This document shows, piece after piece, positions 43,069-54,519 of a stretch of DNA of 64,000 nt; within the stretch, counting starts at the first letter, position 1, and every line of letters begins with the position of its first letter. This stretch comes from Heligmosomoides polygyrus polygyrus (taxonomy: Eukaryota; Nematoda; Chromadorea; Rhabditida; Heligmosomidae): positions 57,260,969-57,324,968 of the forward strand of contig OX377205.1 of the NCBI GenBank assembly GCA_947396885.1. The letters run 5' to 3'. A model generated the notes under the pieces. The model was not told where the DNA came from. It saw nothing but the letters and a program-made list of their open reading frames with translations, and did no database searches. Both the position numbers and the translations under genes were made by a program.

Positions 43069-43655
43069 CAGGGGCCGGATTCATCAACAATTAAGGGTTG
43101 GGCACACTCGGCAGCGGCTTTAGTGCGTCAAAAGCGGGGCGGGGCGTCGCTCTCAGGCTCAGGACATGATTGCGGTGAGGGGCGGTCGTTTTTTCTTTCT
43201 CTGGTGTCGGTATTGGACCACTGCCAACCATCGCTCAGCTGACCGGTTGGCTGGTTTGGTTGAGGAAAGGGCTTTCCTATCTTACTTATCTTATCTCTTG
43301 CTCAGCAGCGATAGCGTCAGCTTCACGCAATGACCGAGCTCATTCCGTGAAGCTGACCCTTGCAGCGCTGACGCTGAGCGTCAACGCTGAAGCGAAGTGT
43401 GCCGTAAGTGCGCCGCCACCCCTGACGCAGAAACACGTACTCTGCGTCTCTGCCCTATTCTTCATCATTGGAGCTGCGTCAAGCAGCAGGAGTGTGCCCA
43501 GCCATTTAACCCCGTGGATATGCGGGCTATAGGGGGTAGAGATAAGATAAGAGTCAGGTAGATAGAGATAATGCAAGAGACAGAGATGCAAGCTTCATCA
43601 TGGATATCTCTACCCCTCATACCCACGGGTAAATCGTTGACGAATCCGATCCCAG
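43069..43655. mobile_element. Larger relative of the foldback MITE family
   Basis: Ends CAGGGGCCGGATTCATCAAC (left) and GTTGACGAATCCGATCCCAG (right), the same terminal sequence as the 172/173-bp elements, but 587 bp long. The inside has further self-complementary blocks around AGCGTCAGCTTCACG and CGTGAAGCTGACC (43313-43360). Confidence 0.55.
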
Positions 43656-43754
43656 GTATCATCTCCGAGTATCGAAGTTCCTCACATCCTCACCTTATGA
43701 TTGGGAGACGTTGAGCTCCATTGAGCTCCGAGACGTGACGTGATGGTATTCTCC

Positions 43755-44085
43755 CATATCGAGCACTCTATGACGAGCGTGTAGCGCAGTTGAATGAGGT
43801 GCCAGCTGTCGCGTGAACCCGATACCACGCTTCTGGCTCGGATTTGCCGCCCAGTCCAATCCAGCCTTCCATCCCTCCGGGGTCGGTGAATTGGTACCAG
43901 GCCCGTCCGGTAGAAATAAAGCGCTGACTTATCCATCGGCTGCCCCTGCAACTCATTGTATGGCCAAATACGCATTCAAATCACCTCAACGGCATGCCGT
44001 AGAAGTAGAATGCGTGCCGCATCTTAAAAGGGTTGAGTAACGCCGCCACTTACCCTTTCCCCTTTACCTTACCGATTATGCAGCT
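43755..44085 (+). mobile_element. tRNA-headed SINE, copy 2
   Basis: Head GTGTAGCGCAGTTGAATGAG (A-box-like), then CTGGCTCGGATTTGCCGCCC (B-box region), GGTCGGTGAATTGGTACCAG, ATTGTATGGCCAAATACGCA, ending TTGAGTAACGCCG and a TTACCCTTTCCC-type tail. Same family as 45687-46008 but in plus orientation. The open frame 43813-44040 is repeat sequence. Confidence 0.7.
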
Positions 44086-44363
44086 GCCTGTCGATATAGG
44101 TACTTACCATTTCGTCGCGTCGTACCGAGATGCTGCTCTGAACTACCCCTGATGCATATCTTCGCTCCTCCGGGATGGTAGAGATAGCGGAGTAGGGTAG
44201 AGACGCAGAGAAATTGAACTTCGATGAGTTCACAATGAGTTCTGCACCAGTTTCGTGCACTAGTGGAGAAATATCTTTTCAATACACTGTTTCCGGTTTA
44301 AGTCTAATTCGGGAGGGGGGGGGGAGGAGGTTAACCTCTTCCATAACTGATAGTTCCATCTTA

Positions 44364-44486
44364 AGGCTCGAGCACACTTCGCTGCCTTTGCTGCAGCAGC
44401 AAATATAAAGGATATCATCGAGCTGCTGCCTTTGATATCCTTTATCATTGCTGCCGCAGCAAAGGCAGCGAAGTGTGGTCGAGCCT
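44364..44486. mobile_element. 123-bp hairpin MITE
   Basis: Arms of about 54 bp (AGGCTCGAGCACACTTCGCT ... and its complement) surround a short loop; TTA lies on both sides (44361-44363 and 44487-44489). A TTA duplication would fit PIF/Harbinger. TTAA, as in piggyBac, can also be read at both edges. Confidence 0.7.
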
Positions 44487-44599
44487 TTAAGGAGACTTTC
44501 AAAACTGAGCTGGAGAGATAAGCGTTGAACTGCTTGATAAGCAGCTGCTGCGATGGGAATCGCTGTGCAATGCGTTGCGATTCCAATCGCTGCAGCCGA

Positions 44600-44830
44600 C
44601 CGCTCTGGAGAGAATCGCCGGGACGGAGGTATGCCAGCTCATCTGCGACGCGTCGCGGGAGCGATTGCGCGACTGCGGGCAACCGTGAAGTCCACTGCGC
44701 CGTCCGCCAATTCAGCGAGGGCGCATCTTTGACAGTTGCCCGCGTCGCTCCAAACACAATTACTAGAGCGGTTCGGAGGTATGCCAGATGCCATATCGAT
44801 TCATCGCCGCGTCGAGTGGCCGATACGAGA
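44600..44830. repeat. Relic related to the right end of the 1221-2348 element
   Basis: GCGACGC, GGGAGCGATTGCGCG, CAACCGTGAAGTCC, CTTTGACAGTTGCCC and GAGGTATGCCAG parallel the series at 2190-2340 (GCGACGCATCGTGGGAGCGA ... GTTGACAGTTGCCCC). Boundaries unclear. Confidence 0.5.
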
Positions 44831-45229
44831 GCTTATCATTACATCGCGTCGGGCCTCGATGGAGCTCTGAAGCTCCTAACCAGGGTCAAGCGTGGGGTTC
44901 CGAAAATTTACAACCCCCCTCCCAGAGTGGATCTGGTACGCCCCCCCCCCCCCGCTTGTGTAGACCACCGTTTTACTTCCCATCCGCTTCGAATTTTTAA
45001 AATTTTTTATGCAATTTTTGTGCCGTTTAATAGGTCCTTCTTTCCAGGTGCAGCATCGGCTGTGTGAGTCAAGAAAGAGTGCTACTGAATAGGTGTCTAT
45101 ATTAATAATTTATTAGAAAAAACGCTGATAAAGGTTTTGAGTGTGTAATCTTTTGATAATAATATTTTATTTGCTCGCAGTTGAAAATAAAGCACTTTTG
45201 AGAGCAGTTGTAGAATTATTCACAACGAG

Positions 45230-45467
45230 TTCAACATTTCTGGCTTTCCGAGCGTCTCATAGACACGGCACATTTTTGTACCTGAAGGAGCAACATCTGC
45301 ATTTGAAATTGTACTCTATACAATGCCGAGCATTAATTACCAATGTTGACTTAAGTGCTTTTCCTACAAGATTTTTGGAAGTGCTTTACGAAGCGATTAC
45401 GGAATGGCAACCGGAGGATGGATTTGTCACGGAACTAATTTTCCCTCTTCTGCACTCAGAAAGTTAA
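45230..45467 (+). other. Conserved open reading frame end at foldback terminus, function unknown
   Basis: The plus-strand frame ends RFLEVLYEAITEWQPEDG then FVTELIFPLLHSES and a stop. The other arm of this foldback (near 47935) and the second foldback (48900-49006, minus) carry the same protein-like ending, the latter as FESMTEWQPEDGLVTELFFS. Similarity in more than one copy suggests a captured coding exon or a fragment of an unrecognised element protein. I do not recognise the family. Confidence 0.4.
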
Positions 45468-47965
45468 GTTGTATCCAATAAAATTTTAAGCCACAGTTTG
45501 ACACAAAGTAATAAAACCTGTTTTCATGAGACGATCCTCCGTATGAACAGACGCTCCGATTTGTATCATTTGCCGAAAATTTTTGACACCATTAATCACA
45601 TGGAAGCCGCTATTTTTACAACCTGCTTTTTAAAGCGTAGAATGCACACTTCTTATAGTTTTAAGAGCTCTGTGAGTTTTTCAGAGGATAAAGGATAAGG
45701 GATAAAGGACGGCGTTAGACAATTCTTTCGGGGATGCGCCAGCGCATTCTACTTCTACGGGATGTCGTGGAGGCGTGTTGAATGCGTATTTGGCCATACA
45801 ATGACTTGCGGTGGCCAGCCGATGTACAAGTCAGTGCTTTATCCTTCCCGGACAATTCTGGTACCAATTCACCGACCCAGGAGGGATGGAAGGCTTGGTT
45901 GGCCTGGGCGGGAAACCCGAACCAGCAACCTGGTATCGGGTGCACGCGGCCGTGGCGCCTCCTCCGACTGCGGTACACGCGCCCAGTAGTTTTGAGTGTG
46001 TTTGAGTTGTGACTTTTTCAGAGACTTCGAACAAACTCCGAAATATGGTAGGTTACGTGGAGCCATTGCGTTCTCCGATATCATCGATCGCCACTGAAGA
46101 TAGTCTTCTCGCTGAGAAATTTCTGTCTTCTGAAGGAAAGAACACGCGAGACTGAAATTGTGCTTCGTGGAATTTTAGGTCATGAGTATTATACAGTAAA
46201 AGGCTAAGCTTCTTCGCAGCGATCTCCGATATGATTAGGGCGGATCGATTTGCAAATTCTCATGTCTCAACAAAAAATTTTTTTTACCTGAAGCAGATCA
46301 CGCACACAGTAAAAAACTTGCCACAAAAAGTTTCAAGTCCTGTTCAATGCACAGTGTGAAAATCATGGTTTTTCTGAAATGAATAAATTGGATCGACCCC
46401 TGGTCGAAATGACGCCGACGTCATAGGAGCGACGAAAATTGACGTTCACAAAAATGATTGTAACTCGGTAAGCTTTTCAAAATTTGAAAAAAAACAATGG
46501 ATTTTTAGAAACTATAAGAAAAGTGCTTTTATACAGTGTAAAGATCTGTTTTCAAAAACTAGACCGCCCTAAGGGGCGGACGCCTTCGATTTTTGTGCGA
46601 AAAAATTGAAGTGATTTTATACAAATAATTATATTCCGCTATGTTTTTCGAATTTTAAAAAAGCTACTGCTGTTTTTGAATTTCAAAAAATGAACTAGGT
46701 TATGATCAATTTTGTGAAATCACTCCAATGTCGTCGATGCAGAACCGATCAGAGTCTGTGGGAAGTTCTTCACAAAATTGATCATAATTCGGCTCATTTT
46801 TCAAACTTCAAAAATAGCAGTAGCTATTTGAGAAGTATGTTAACTTTCCATATATAAACTGTTTTTCAAAAAAGAGGTCTTCGTAGGATGCTGGGGGGGG
46901 TTCGATTATTAGCACGTGTCTCTGCAACAATCGACCAGAAATCGAGCCCCCACCGCCACGTGTGAAGACCTCTCTGTTGAAAACAAATTTTTATATGGTT
47001 CGAATGTGCTTTTTTCTAGGGTTCAAAAAACTATTAAATTTTTTAAAATTCGAAAAACTTTCCGGGATATAACTATTTGTACAAAATCACTTCAATTTTT
47101 TTTTCGCGCAAAAATCGAAGGCCTCCGCCCCGTTTGAAGTCTTAGTTTTTGAAAACAGGTTTTTATACTGTATAAATGCACTTTTCTTCTAGTTTCTAAA
47201 AAGCTATTGGCTTTTTCAAGTTTTGAAAAGATTACCGAGTTATAGTCAATTTTATGAACGTCGAAATTCGTCGCTCCTATGATCCAATTTATTCGTTTCA
47301 GAAAACCGTGGTTTTCGCACTGTGCATTGAACAAGACTTAAAACTTTCCGTGGCCAGATTTCAACTGTGTGTGTGATCTCTGTCAGGTAAAATTCAATTA
47401 ACTTTTCTTGAAAAACGAAAAATTTAAATACGATCCGCCCCAATCATATCCGAGACCGCTGCGCAGAAGCTTAGCTTTTTACTATATAATACTCATGACT
47501 TAAAAACCATAAAGCACAATTTCAATCTTGCGTGTTCTTTCCTTCAGAAGATAGAAATTTCTCAGCGAGAAGACCATCTTCATTGGCGATCGATGATATC
47601 GGAGAACGCAATGGCTCCACGTATCCTGCCGTATTTCGGAGTTTGTTCGACGTCTCTGAAAAATTCACAGAGCTTTTGAAATTATAAGAAGTGTGGATTC
47701 TGCGCTTGGAAAAGCAGGTTGAAAAATAGCGGCTTCCATGTGATTAACGGTGTCGAAATTTTTCGGCTAATGATACGAATCGGAGCGTCTGTTCATACAG
47801 CGAATCGTTTCAGAAAAACAGGTTTTATTACCGTGTGTCAAACTGGCTTAAAATTTCATTGTACAACTCTACTTTCTGATGCTGTTTTCTGAAGAAGAGA
47901 AAAAATTAGTTCCGTGACAAGTCCATCGTCTGGTTGCCGTTCCATCATCGCTTCCATGAGTGTCA
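45330..47965. repeat. Long foldback repeat (arms over 1 kb), copy 1
   Basis: Left arm (plus) 45330 to about 46780 and right arm (minus) about 46800-47965 carry the same blocks in mirror order: ATGGCAACCGGAGGATGG, GAACAGACGCTCCGA, TCCGAAATATGG, GATATCATCGATCGCCA, AGGGCGGATCG, GACGTTCACAAAAATGA. A SINE has inserted into the left arm only (45687-46008). No transposase recognised. Confidence 0.75.
45687..46008 (-). mobile_element. tRNA-headed SINE, copy 3, with target duplication
   Basis: Inserted in the foldback arm. The 15-bp target duplication GTGAGTTTTTCAGAG (45672-45686) and GTGACTTTTTCAGAG (46009-46023) differs at one base. On the minus strand the head has TGTACCGCAGTCGGAGGAGG (A-box-like), GGTTCGGGTTTCCCGCCC (B-box-like, close to GGTTCGANTCC), and the 3' tail is repeats of TTTATCC. 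Length 322 bp. The allele without insertion is seen in the opposite arm near 47655. Confidence 0.8.
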
Positions 47966-49040
47966 AAAAAATTTCAAAATCCGACGTTCACAAAAATGAC
48001 TATTACTCGGTAAGCTTTTCAAAATTTGAAAAAGCCAATGGCTTTTTAGAAATTAGAGGGAAAGTGCTTTCACATAAAATAAAAATGTGTTTTCAAAAAT
48101 TAGACCTTCCTAAGGGCGGAGGCCCTCAATTTTTGTGCAAAAAATGAAGAGATTTCGTATAAATAATTATATCCCGGTAAGTTTTTGAAATTTTAAAAGA
48201 GTTAAGAGCTTTTTGAAAACTAGAGGAAAAGCGCTTTCGAACCATGTGGGAAATACTTTTCAAAAGGAAGGTCTTCATAGGGGCGGTGGGGTTCCTATGA
48301 CGCCGGTGCCATATCGACCAGGGGTCGATCCAATCTATTCGTTTCAGAAAAGTATGATTTTCACACTCTACATTGAACAAGACTTGAAACTTTTTGTGGC
48401 CCGATTTCAACTGTGTGGGTGATCTGTTTCAGGTAAAAATTAATTAATTTTTTTTGAAAAACAAAAAATTTAAATACGATCCGCCCTAATCATATCGGAG
48501 ATCGCTGCGAAGCAGCTTAGCTTTTTACTATATAATACTCATGACTTAAAATTCTATGAAGCACAATTTCACTCTCGCATGTCCTTGAGAAGGTAGAAAA
48601 TTTTTACGCTAGAAGACCATCTTCAGTGGCGATCGATTATAGTAATGGCCCCACGTAACCTACCATATTTCGGAGTTTGTTCGAAGTGTCTGCAAAACTC
48701 ACAGAGCTCTTAAAACTATAATAAGTGTGGATTCTACGCATTAAGAAGCAAGATGTAAAATAGCAGCTTCCATTGGTTAACGATGTCGAAGTTTTTCGGC
48801 AAATCATACAAATCGCAGCTTCTGTTCATACAGAGGATCGTTTCATGAAAACAGGTTTTATTACTGTGTGTCAAACTGTGGCTCAAAATGTTATTCGGCA
48901 CAACTCCACTTTCTGATGCTGTTTGATGCAGAAGAGAGAAGAATAGTTCCGTGACAAGTCCATCCTCCGGCTGCCATTCCGTCATCGATTCGAATAGCGC
49001 TTCCAAAATTCTTGTGGGAAAACACTTAATAAATCCTTAG
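47966..49040. repeat. Foldback repeat, copy 2, left arm truncated
   Basis: Left part 47966-48280 (plus) repeats GACGTTCACAAAAATGACT, TTCTTAGAAATTAG and GGGCGGAGGCCCTC as at 46440-46600; from 48290 the minus-orientation arm follows through AGGTAAAAATTAATT, AAATACGATCCGCCC to CATCCTCCGGCTGCCATTCC at 48960. The left arm lacks the outer 1 kb present in copy 1. Confidence 0.7.
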
Positions 49041-49857
49041 TAATTGACATTTCAAATTTTATAGACTGCAATTTAGGATGTAGATGTCGCTCGTTCAGGC
49101 AGAAAACTGTCGCCTCCAGGACTTCCTGAAAAAAAAATCCGAAAAAAATGGAAACTTCTCATTGACTCCAAATCTGGGTGCAGTTTAATATCAATTTTTA
49201 CAACTTCGGGGAACGAAGGAGAGACTCCACAATCTCGCAGACATTTCTGAAAAAAAAACAACTTATTAAGAATCAAAAACGTTGTCTGAAAACCTGAAAA
49301 TAAGAGAGAATCCTCTGCCAAAACCGGAACAGTACGATCCTCCCCTCCAGACGAGGCCACAGTACGACCCCCCTTCGATTCCCGAGCCTCAAGCTTGACC
49401 CTGCTCCTAACGCAGCAAGTCTAGGTATACTTCTTGCAAAAAATTGTGATGCGGAGGGCTCAGTGCTGCTGCTTACTTTTTAACCTCTTTTGGGCCTTTT
49501 GTGCCTCCACGACTTCAGAGCTCTAAAAAAAGTTTGCCCAAGCATCGCCGAAGGGGACTGTTTGAGGTGGTGGTCACGAATATGATATCCGTTTCTAGAA
49601 TTTTCTCGGAGTTAGGTAGGCTACGGCAGGTATTGACTGTTTAGTCAGAAAAATCGTTTTCTTCATCAAGGTGGTCGGACTTATTTTCCAACCTTCTATT
49701 AGACAAGGAAAACCTCTGGATTCGTAAAAGTGGATTAGTTTTCGAATACATGCTATTTTTTGAAGGAGGAGGAGCGGATCACCAACTGAAGACTCAAACC
49801 CTTTTCATTCAAGTTAAATCCCCTGCATGAAGGGCACGTGGGAGCACTTGCCAAAAC
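49041..49857. other. Unassigned sequence
   Basis: No gene recognised. Two A-rich runs follow similar CATTTCTGAAAAAAAA and CTTCCTGAAAAAAAA contexts. A CACGAATATGATATCCGTT motif at 49575 is shared with the 63.4 kb repeats. Confidence 0.4.
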
Positions 49858-51089
49858 TAAGCCCCTCATTCATTAGAGAGTAAAAAAACTGGTCTGGTGT
49901 ATAGAATAGTATAGCGGGATGCGGTGGGACAGAATCTTCAAAACTGCTCCTATGGGTCTTACCCACACTCGCACGCACGCGAATTCATTCTGAGGTACTC
50001 GCTCTACATATAGCGAGGAACAGATAGAGAGCCTTAATCCGAAGTGCTTATTCTGCGGAAACACAAATGAAATCAATTGGTATTGGTACACCACTCGATA
50101 CGCTTCACAGTCCGACGGGAAAACATTACTCCGATTCCTTTACTCAATATCCCTACCCTCCACCCCCACACACCCACTCCACCAATACCCCCTTACCCAT
50201 GTGCTGGCAGAAAACGGAAGTGAGAATCAAGTACACGCACACTCGGTGTTGCACGAAGCCTTTAAAAAGTTTTCTGAAAATTTCACGGATGCTGTGCAAA
50301 GTCTTATCTGTGGCATGTGTCTGGATTTGGATGCACATTGGATAACGTCTTTGACACATTTGCTGAGTCCGGACGCATATGTCACGACGTCTACGACACG
50401 TCTTTTGCACCATGACACACGGGGCACGACGTCTGTAGCACGTCTTCTGACGCCACGTTGGAAGACTGAGAGAAAATATTGGTCCCCTTATTGTTCCCTT
50501 TCACTAATCTCCTTCACTGATCCGCTTGCATGTGTCCTCAACTCGAACGTGCTTTGCGCGACATCTGTGACACGTCGTGTGAATCTGGAAGACCTTTCGC
50601 GACATTGGTGATACCTCTTCTGAATCCAGGTACCTGATGAACGACGTCGGTGACATGTCTTCTCAAACCGGACGTGGTTTGCGCGACATCGTTGACACGT
50701 CGTGTAAATCCGGAACCCCTGGCGCGACATTGGTGATACGTCGTCTGAATCCGGACAGTCCTTTCGCGATATCGGTGACACCTCTTCTGAACCCAGGCAC
50801 CTGATGAACGACGTCGGTGTCATGTGTTCTGAACTCGTACGCTCGTTTTCCCTACGTCGATGGCACATGTTCGGAACTCGGATTCCCTTTGCGTGACATA
50901 GGCGACACGTCTTCTGACTCCTCTCAACACGACTAGGTGACACCTCGCCTGAACCCGAATGGCTACTACTTGACGTTTACGAAAGGCAACCTAGACAGAT
51001 GGACGGACAGACGGACGGACAAACGAACGGACAGACGGAAGGAGAGGCGGAAGGACAGTCCCAACCATAGTCTTTTATATATAGTAGAA
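49858..51089 (-). mobile_element. Helitron-like element, copy 2 (3' truncated)
   Basis: Read on the minus strand it starts TTCTACTATATATAAAAG after an A (51089), passes a GGAC/GGAA microsatellite (51000-51055) and array A (50570-50960), and ends near CACCAGACCAGTTTTTTTAC with TAATGAATGAG (49858-49890). Same order as the plus-strand copy at 31828 but without array B and without the terminal hairpin. Confidence 0.55.
50570..50960 (-). repeat. Array A in Helitron-like copy 2
   Basis: About seven units in complement of the 31990-32390 array: GCGACATTGGTGATACGTCG, TCTGAATCCGG and variants with ATGAACGACGTCGGTG. Confidence 0.85.
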
Positions 51090-51391
51090 TATCGACTCCA
51101 TAATGCCACGTAAACAGTACGCAGTCATTGCGTAAAAAGGTTAGGTGGATATTTAGGCAAGACGCTTTGACCGGGCCAGTGTGGTAGGATAAAACAGACA
51201 GAATGCAAAGCAACGGCCCCAAAAAATGGTTTTTTCCAGAGCCAGACGTTCAGCGGTCCAGCGGCCGCTAAACATTGTTGGAGGCTTCGCCGCCAAATCC
51301 CGAGAATAAAAAACCCCGACCGTTTTCTTGTCCTCTTTAGGCCTTCTCTCATTCATTATAGTGGGATAAACTGGTCTGGTTTTGCTATATA

Positions 51392-52858
51392 TTAGGTTGA
51401 TCGAGAGGTCTTGCAGCACTTTACGCTACTGCCTGTTAAATTTGTTAAATCTCTTACAGCGGTATTGATCTTGTGTGGTGACGTCACAATACATTCTCGA
51501 AGCTTCCTCAAGTACTATATAAAGCCTCGTCGAGTACGAATACAGCAACAATGCCAACGATAAGTAGCAGCATCCCACGTGGAGCAAGCTGAACATACAA
51601 AAGCGCGCGGCAGCCGCGGCGACTGCAGCGGCAAGCGCGACATCTGCGTAGTGTGTGCTGCTACAGTTACGCAGTCTAATGCTCTTGTAATTGCATAAAC
51701 TTCTTTTGCTACCTTTGTTCAGCTATCTGAGGGTTCTCCGGCGCACTTAATCAGACAAAATCGATATTTCGAGAGGGATTGGATGTCCTAATCGAAGAAA
51801 TAAACAAATGCTTTCATTGTGAAAAGATTCAGTCTCCCTTCTCCCTTTATGACAAGAAGCTCCATTTCTAAAAGCCAAATATCTATATACAATGCAGCAC
51901 AACCCGGAGTTTGTTAGACCTCCTTCTCCCCATAACAGCCCACCCAGGGGAGATGCGTTAGTGGCGGTTCGCCGCGCCGCGGCGAAAACTTGTATGTTCG
52001 TACTACCAGCCGCATCCTACGACCTATCGTCAACTACGAATTTCTGGAAGGCCATTCCGCAAAGGCTGCAGCCCACAGCATCTGCGCTGCATTCAAGGAG
52101 GAAGCCGTTCACTATTTCACAGTGGCCCTTTGGTATCAGCGCTTCAAGACTGGAGATATCTCTCTCAAAGGTCGACCTCGTTCCGGATGCTCCTCTGTTG
52201 TGGAAGAGACAGCTTGCGCGAAGCCTTCAAGGTGAAGCCAAATTCAACCACTCGCGAATTGGCGGTGACACTTGGGTGCACACAAAGCACCGTCGTGAGG
52301 AAGCTGAATGACAAGGCATGCCGAATCAGTGTTGATGAGTCACTGCTCCTTTGCCCGCACAGGAAGGAGTTTCTGAAGGACATTGGTACTGGTGTTGAAA
52401 GCTGGGTTCTTTATGTTAACCACACCCGCAAGAGCGTATGGCTCCTACGCACAGAACCGGCTCCAAGACAACCGAAACGTGTATACCACGAAAAGAAGGT
52501 TCTTCTCTGTTGCTGGTGGGACTCAGAAGGGAGGCTTTACTGGAATTTGGTGGATAGTGAGATCAAAGTCACAGCATCCGTATACGCTACCCAGCCCCAG
52601 AGCTCGGACGACGCCATGCGCCAGGAACGTCCAGAACGGGAAAATTTCTACCTGCTGCACGACAACGCGTCGCATAAGTGAGTCCGAGAAAATCCAGGAG
52701 TTAGGTTGGGAAGTTCTCCCTAGCCACCGTACTCTCCAGACCTCGGGACTGAGTTTTTGTATATGGGACTATAGGACTGAGTTTTTGTATATTGTATTAT
52801 ATTGTATTGTATTGTAATATTGTTGTGCTACTGTTGCAAGACTTTTCGATCAACACAA
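51392..52858 (+). mobile_element. Mariner element nested in Helitron-like copy 3
   Basis: TA at 51390-51391 and 52859-52860 flanks terminal repeats: left TTAGGTTGATCGAGAGGTC followed by TTGCAGCAC; right (complement) TTGTGTTGATCGAAAAGTC followed by TTGCAACAGTAGCAC. Length 1467 bp, near the usual 1.3 kb. It carries a mariner transposase pseudogene in its middle. TA target sites and TIR start TTAGGTTG are standard for mariner. Confidence 0.88.
51990..52770 (+). pseudogene. Mariner transposase, frameshifted and catalytically dead
   Basis: Frame 1 holds LRPIVNYEFLEGHSAKAAAH and YQRFKTGDISLKGRPRSG, the HTH DNA-binding region (52017-52190). After a shift the second frame reads TTRELAVTLGCTQSTVVRKL, then TGVESWVLYVNHTRKSVW (52390-52443), where mariner normally has TGDE: the first catalytic Asp is Val. 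KKVLLCCWWDSEGRLYWNL and YLLHDNASHK (second Asp kept, 52650-52678) follow; the third block (LGWEVLPSH) is in another frame and the final DDE residue is not seen. Confidence 0.88.
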
Positions 52859-53279
52859 TAGAAGTCAACACAACACAATACATAATAGATCAATATAGCG
52901 AAATACGGCAGGGCAGAATATTCAAAACTGCTTCTGTGGGCCTATGCACCCCCTATTGCACATACGCGGTTCATTGAAGCACTCGTTCCATACGTGGAGA
53001 GGAACAAATAGAGCCTTAATCTTAAGCGCTTAATCTGTGTCCCTCCCCCTCCCACTCCACCAATACCCCCTGTGTCGGCAGAGAACGTTAGTGAGAATCA
53101 AGTACGCGCACACTCGTTGTTGCACGAAGCTTTAAAATATCATCTGAAAATCTCACGAATGTTGTGCCAAGTCTTATCTGTGGCACGTCTTCTGGATCCG
53201 CCTGCACGTCTGCGACGCATTTTCTGAGTCCTGACGCACGTGTCACGACGTCTATGACACGTCTTCTAACGCCACGTTA

Positions 53280-53870
53280 GACGACATTAAGAGAAAATAC
53301 TGGTCCCCTTGTTGGTCCCTTTCACTGATCTCCTTCACTGATCCCCTTTACTAGTCCCCTTTACTGGTTCCCTTTAATGTTTCTATTACTGGGCTCTTTG
53401 CTAAAAAACCCCCTTCACTGGTCCTCCTTTTATTGGCCCCTTAGTGGTTCCTCTTTAACCGGTTCCTCACTGGTACCACATTTATTAGTCCACTTTCACT
53501 GGACTCCCACAGCTTCACCGGTCCCCATTAACGGTCCCACCTTCACTGGAACCCCCTCCTTTCCCCTTCAGCGCTTCACCGGTCCCCTTTACTGGTCCCC
53601 CTTTACTAGTCCCCCTTAGCTGGTCCTTTTTCACTGGTCCCCTTCATTAGTCAACCCTTTCGAGTTTCCCGTTCACTGATTCCGCTCCCCATTTTGTCGG
53701 TCCCTAACTGCTTCCACCTTAACCGGTCCCATTACTGATCCCACCTTCAATGGTTTTCCCTTTTTTACACCCTTTATTTTTCAACCCTCTACCGGTTCCC
53801 TTTTTGACCCTCATCCTTCACCGATCTCCATTACTGGGCGTACGTTCACTGGTTCCCTTTACTGGTCCCC
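53280..53870 (-). repeat. Array B in Helitron-like copy 3
   Basis: Complement of the GGACCGGTGAAGG array: CCTTCACTGGTCC, CCCTTTACTGGTCCC and variants, about 590 bp. Confidence 0.88.
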
Positions 53871-54519
53871 TATCACACGTGTTCGGAATTCGGACACCCT
53901 TTGCTCGACATCGGTGACCTCTCTTCTTAAACTGGACGTCTCTTGAACAACGACGGTAACATGTCTTCTCAGCCCGAACATGCTTTCGCGACATCGTTGA
54001 CACGTCGTGTGAAGGCTCCAGGACCTCACTCCAACACGTCGCGCCGCTGAAACGCGGACGTGCGCTCGGTGACGCATGGCTAGCCGAGGGGGACGAAATA
54101 TTCTCAGTGTTTAAGCTTCCAGACCACATTTCTAGCAAGGAACTTAAGATCCCACAGAATGGGGTAGGCAACAGTCTGCAGTAGGACAATTGATCCGAGA
54201 ATGGGTGATAGTGACCTTTTTCCGTAGTATAACCATAATCACGGGTAAAAATTGACCGAAGAAATTGTAAATGGCAAATACTGAAGCTAGAAACCATCCT
54301 CATGACCAGGATTCCTGCATAAACTGTCGCTGATCGTCTATTGAAACCACATTCATATACCATCTCCAAGAAACGTTGAAATAAGGCAAAGGCGTGCCTC
54401 ATGTCCCTGCAGGAAGCGTTTCTAGCTGTCGGAAGCACCGGACCGCGACAACTCGTCCAATTTCGTTTTTTTTCGACGCCAGGGGTGTTCGCGCGGCGTT
54501 GGAGTTATGTCTGCCCCCG

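Noticed and set aside
49858..51000. 151-codon minus-strand frame rich in SPISRKD-like repeats
   Set aside because: It overlies array A of a Helitron-like copy; the repetition follows the DNA unit, not a protein domain.
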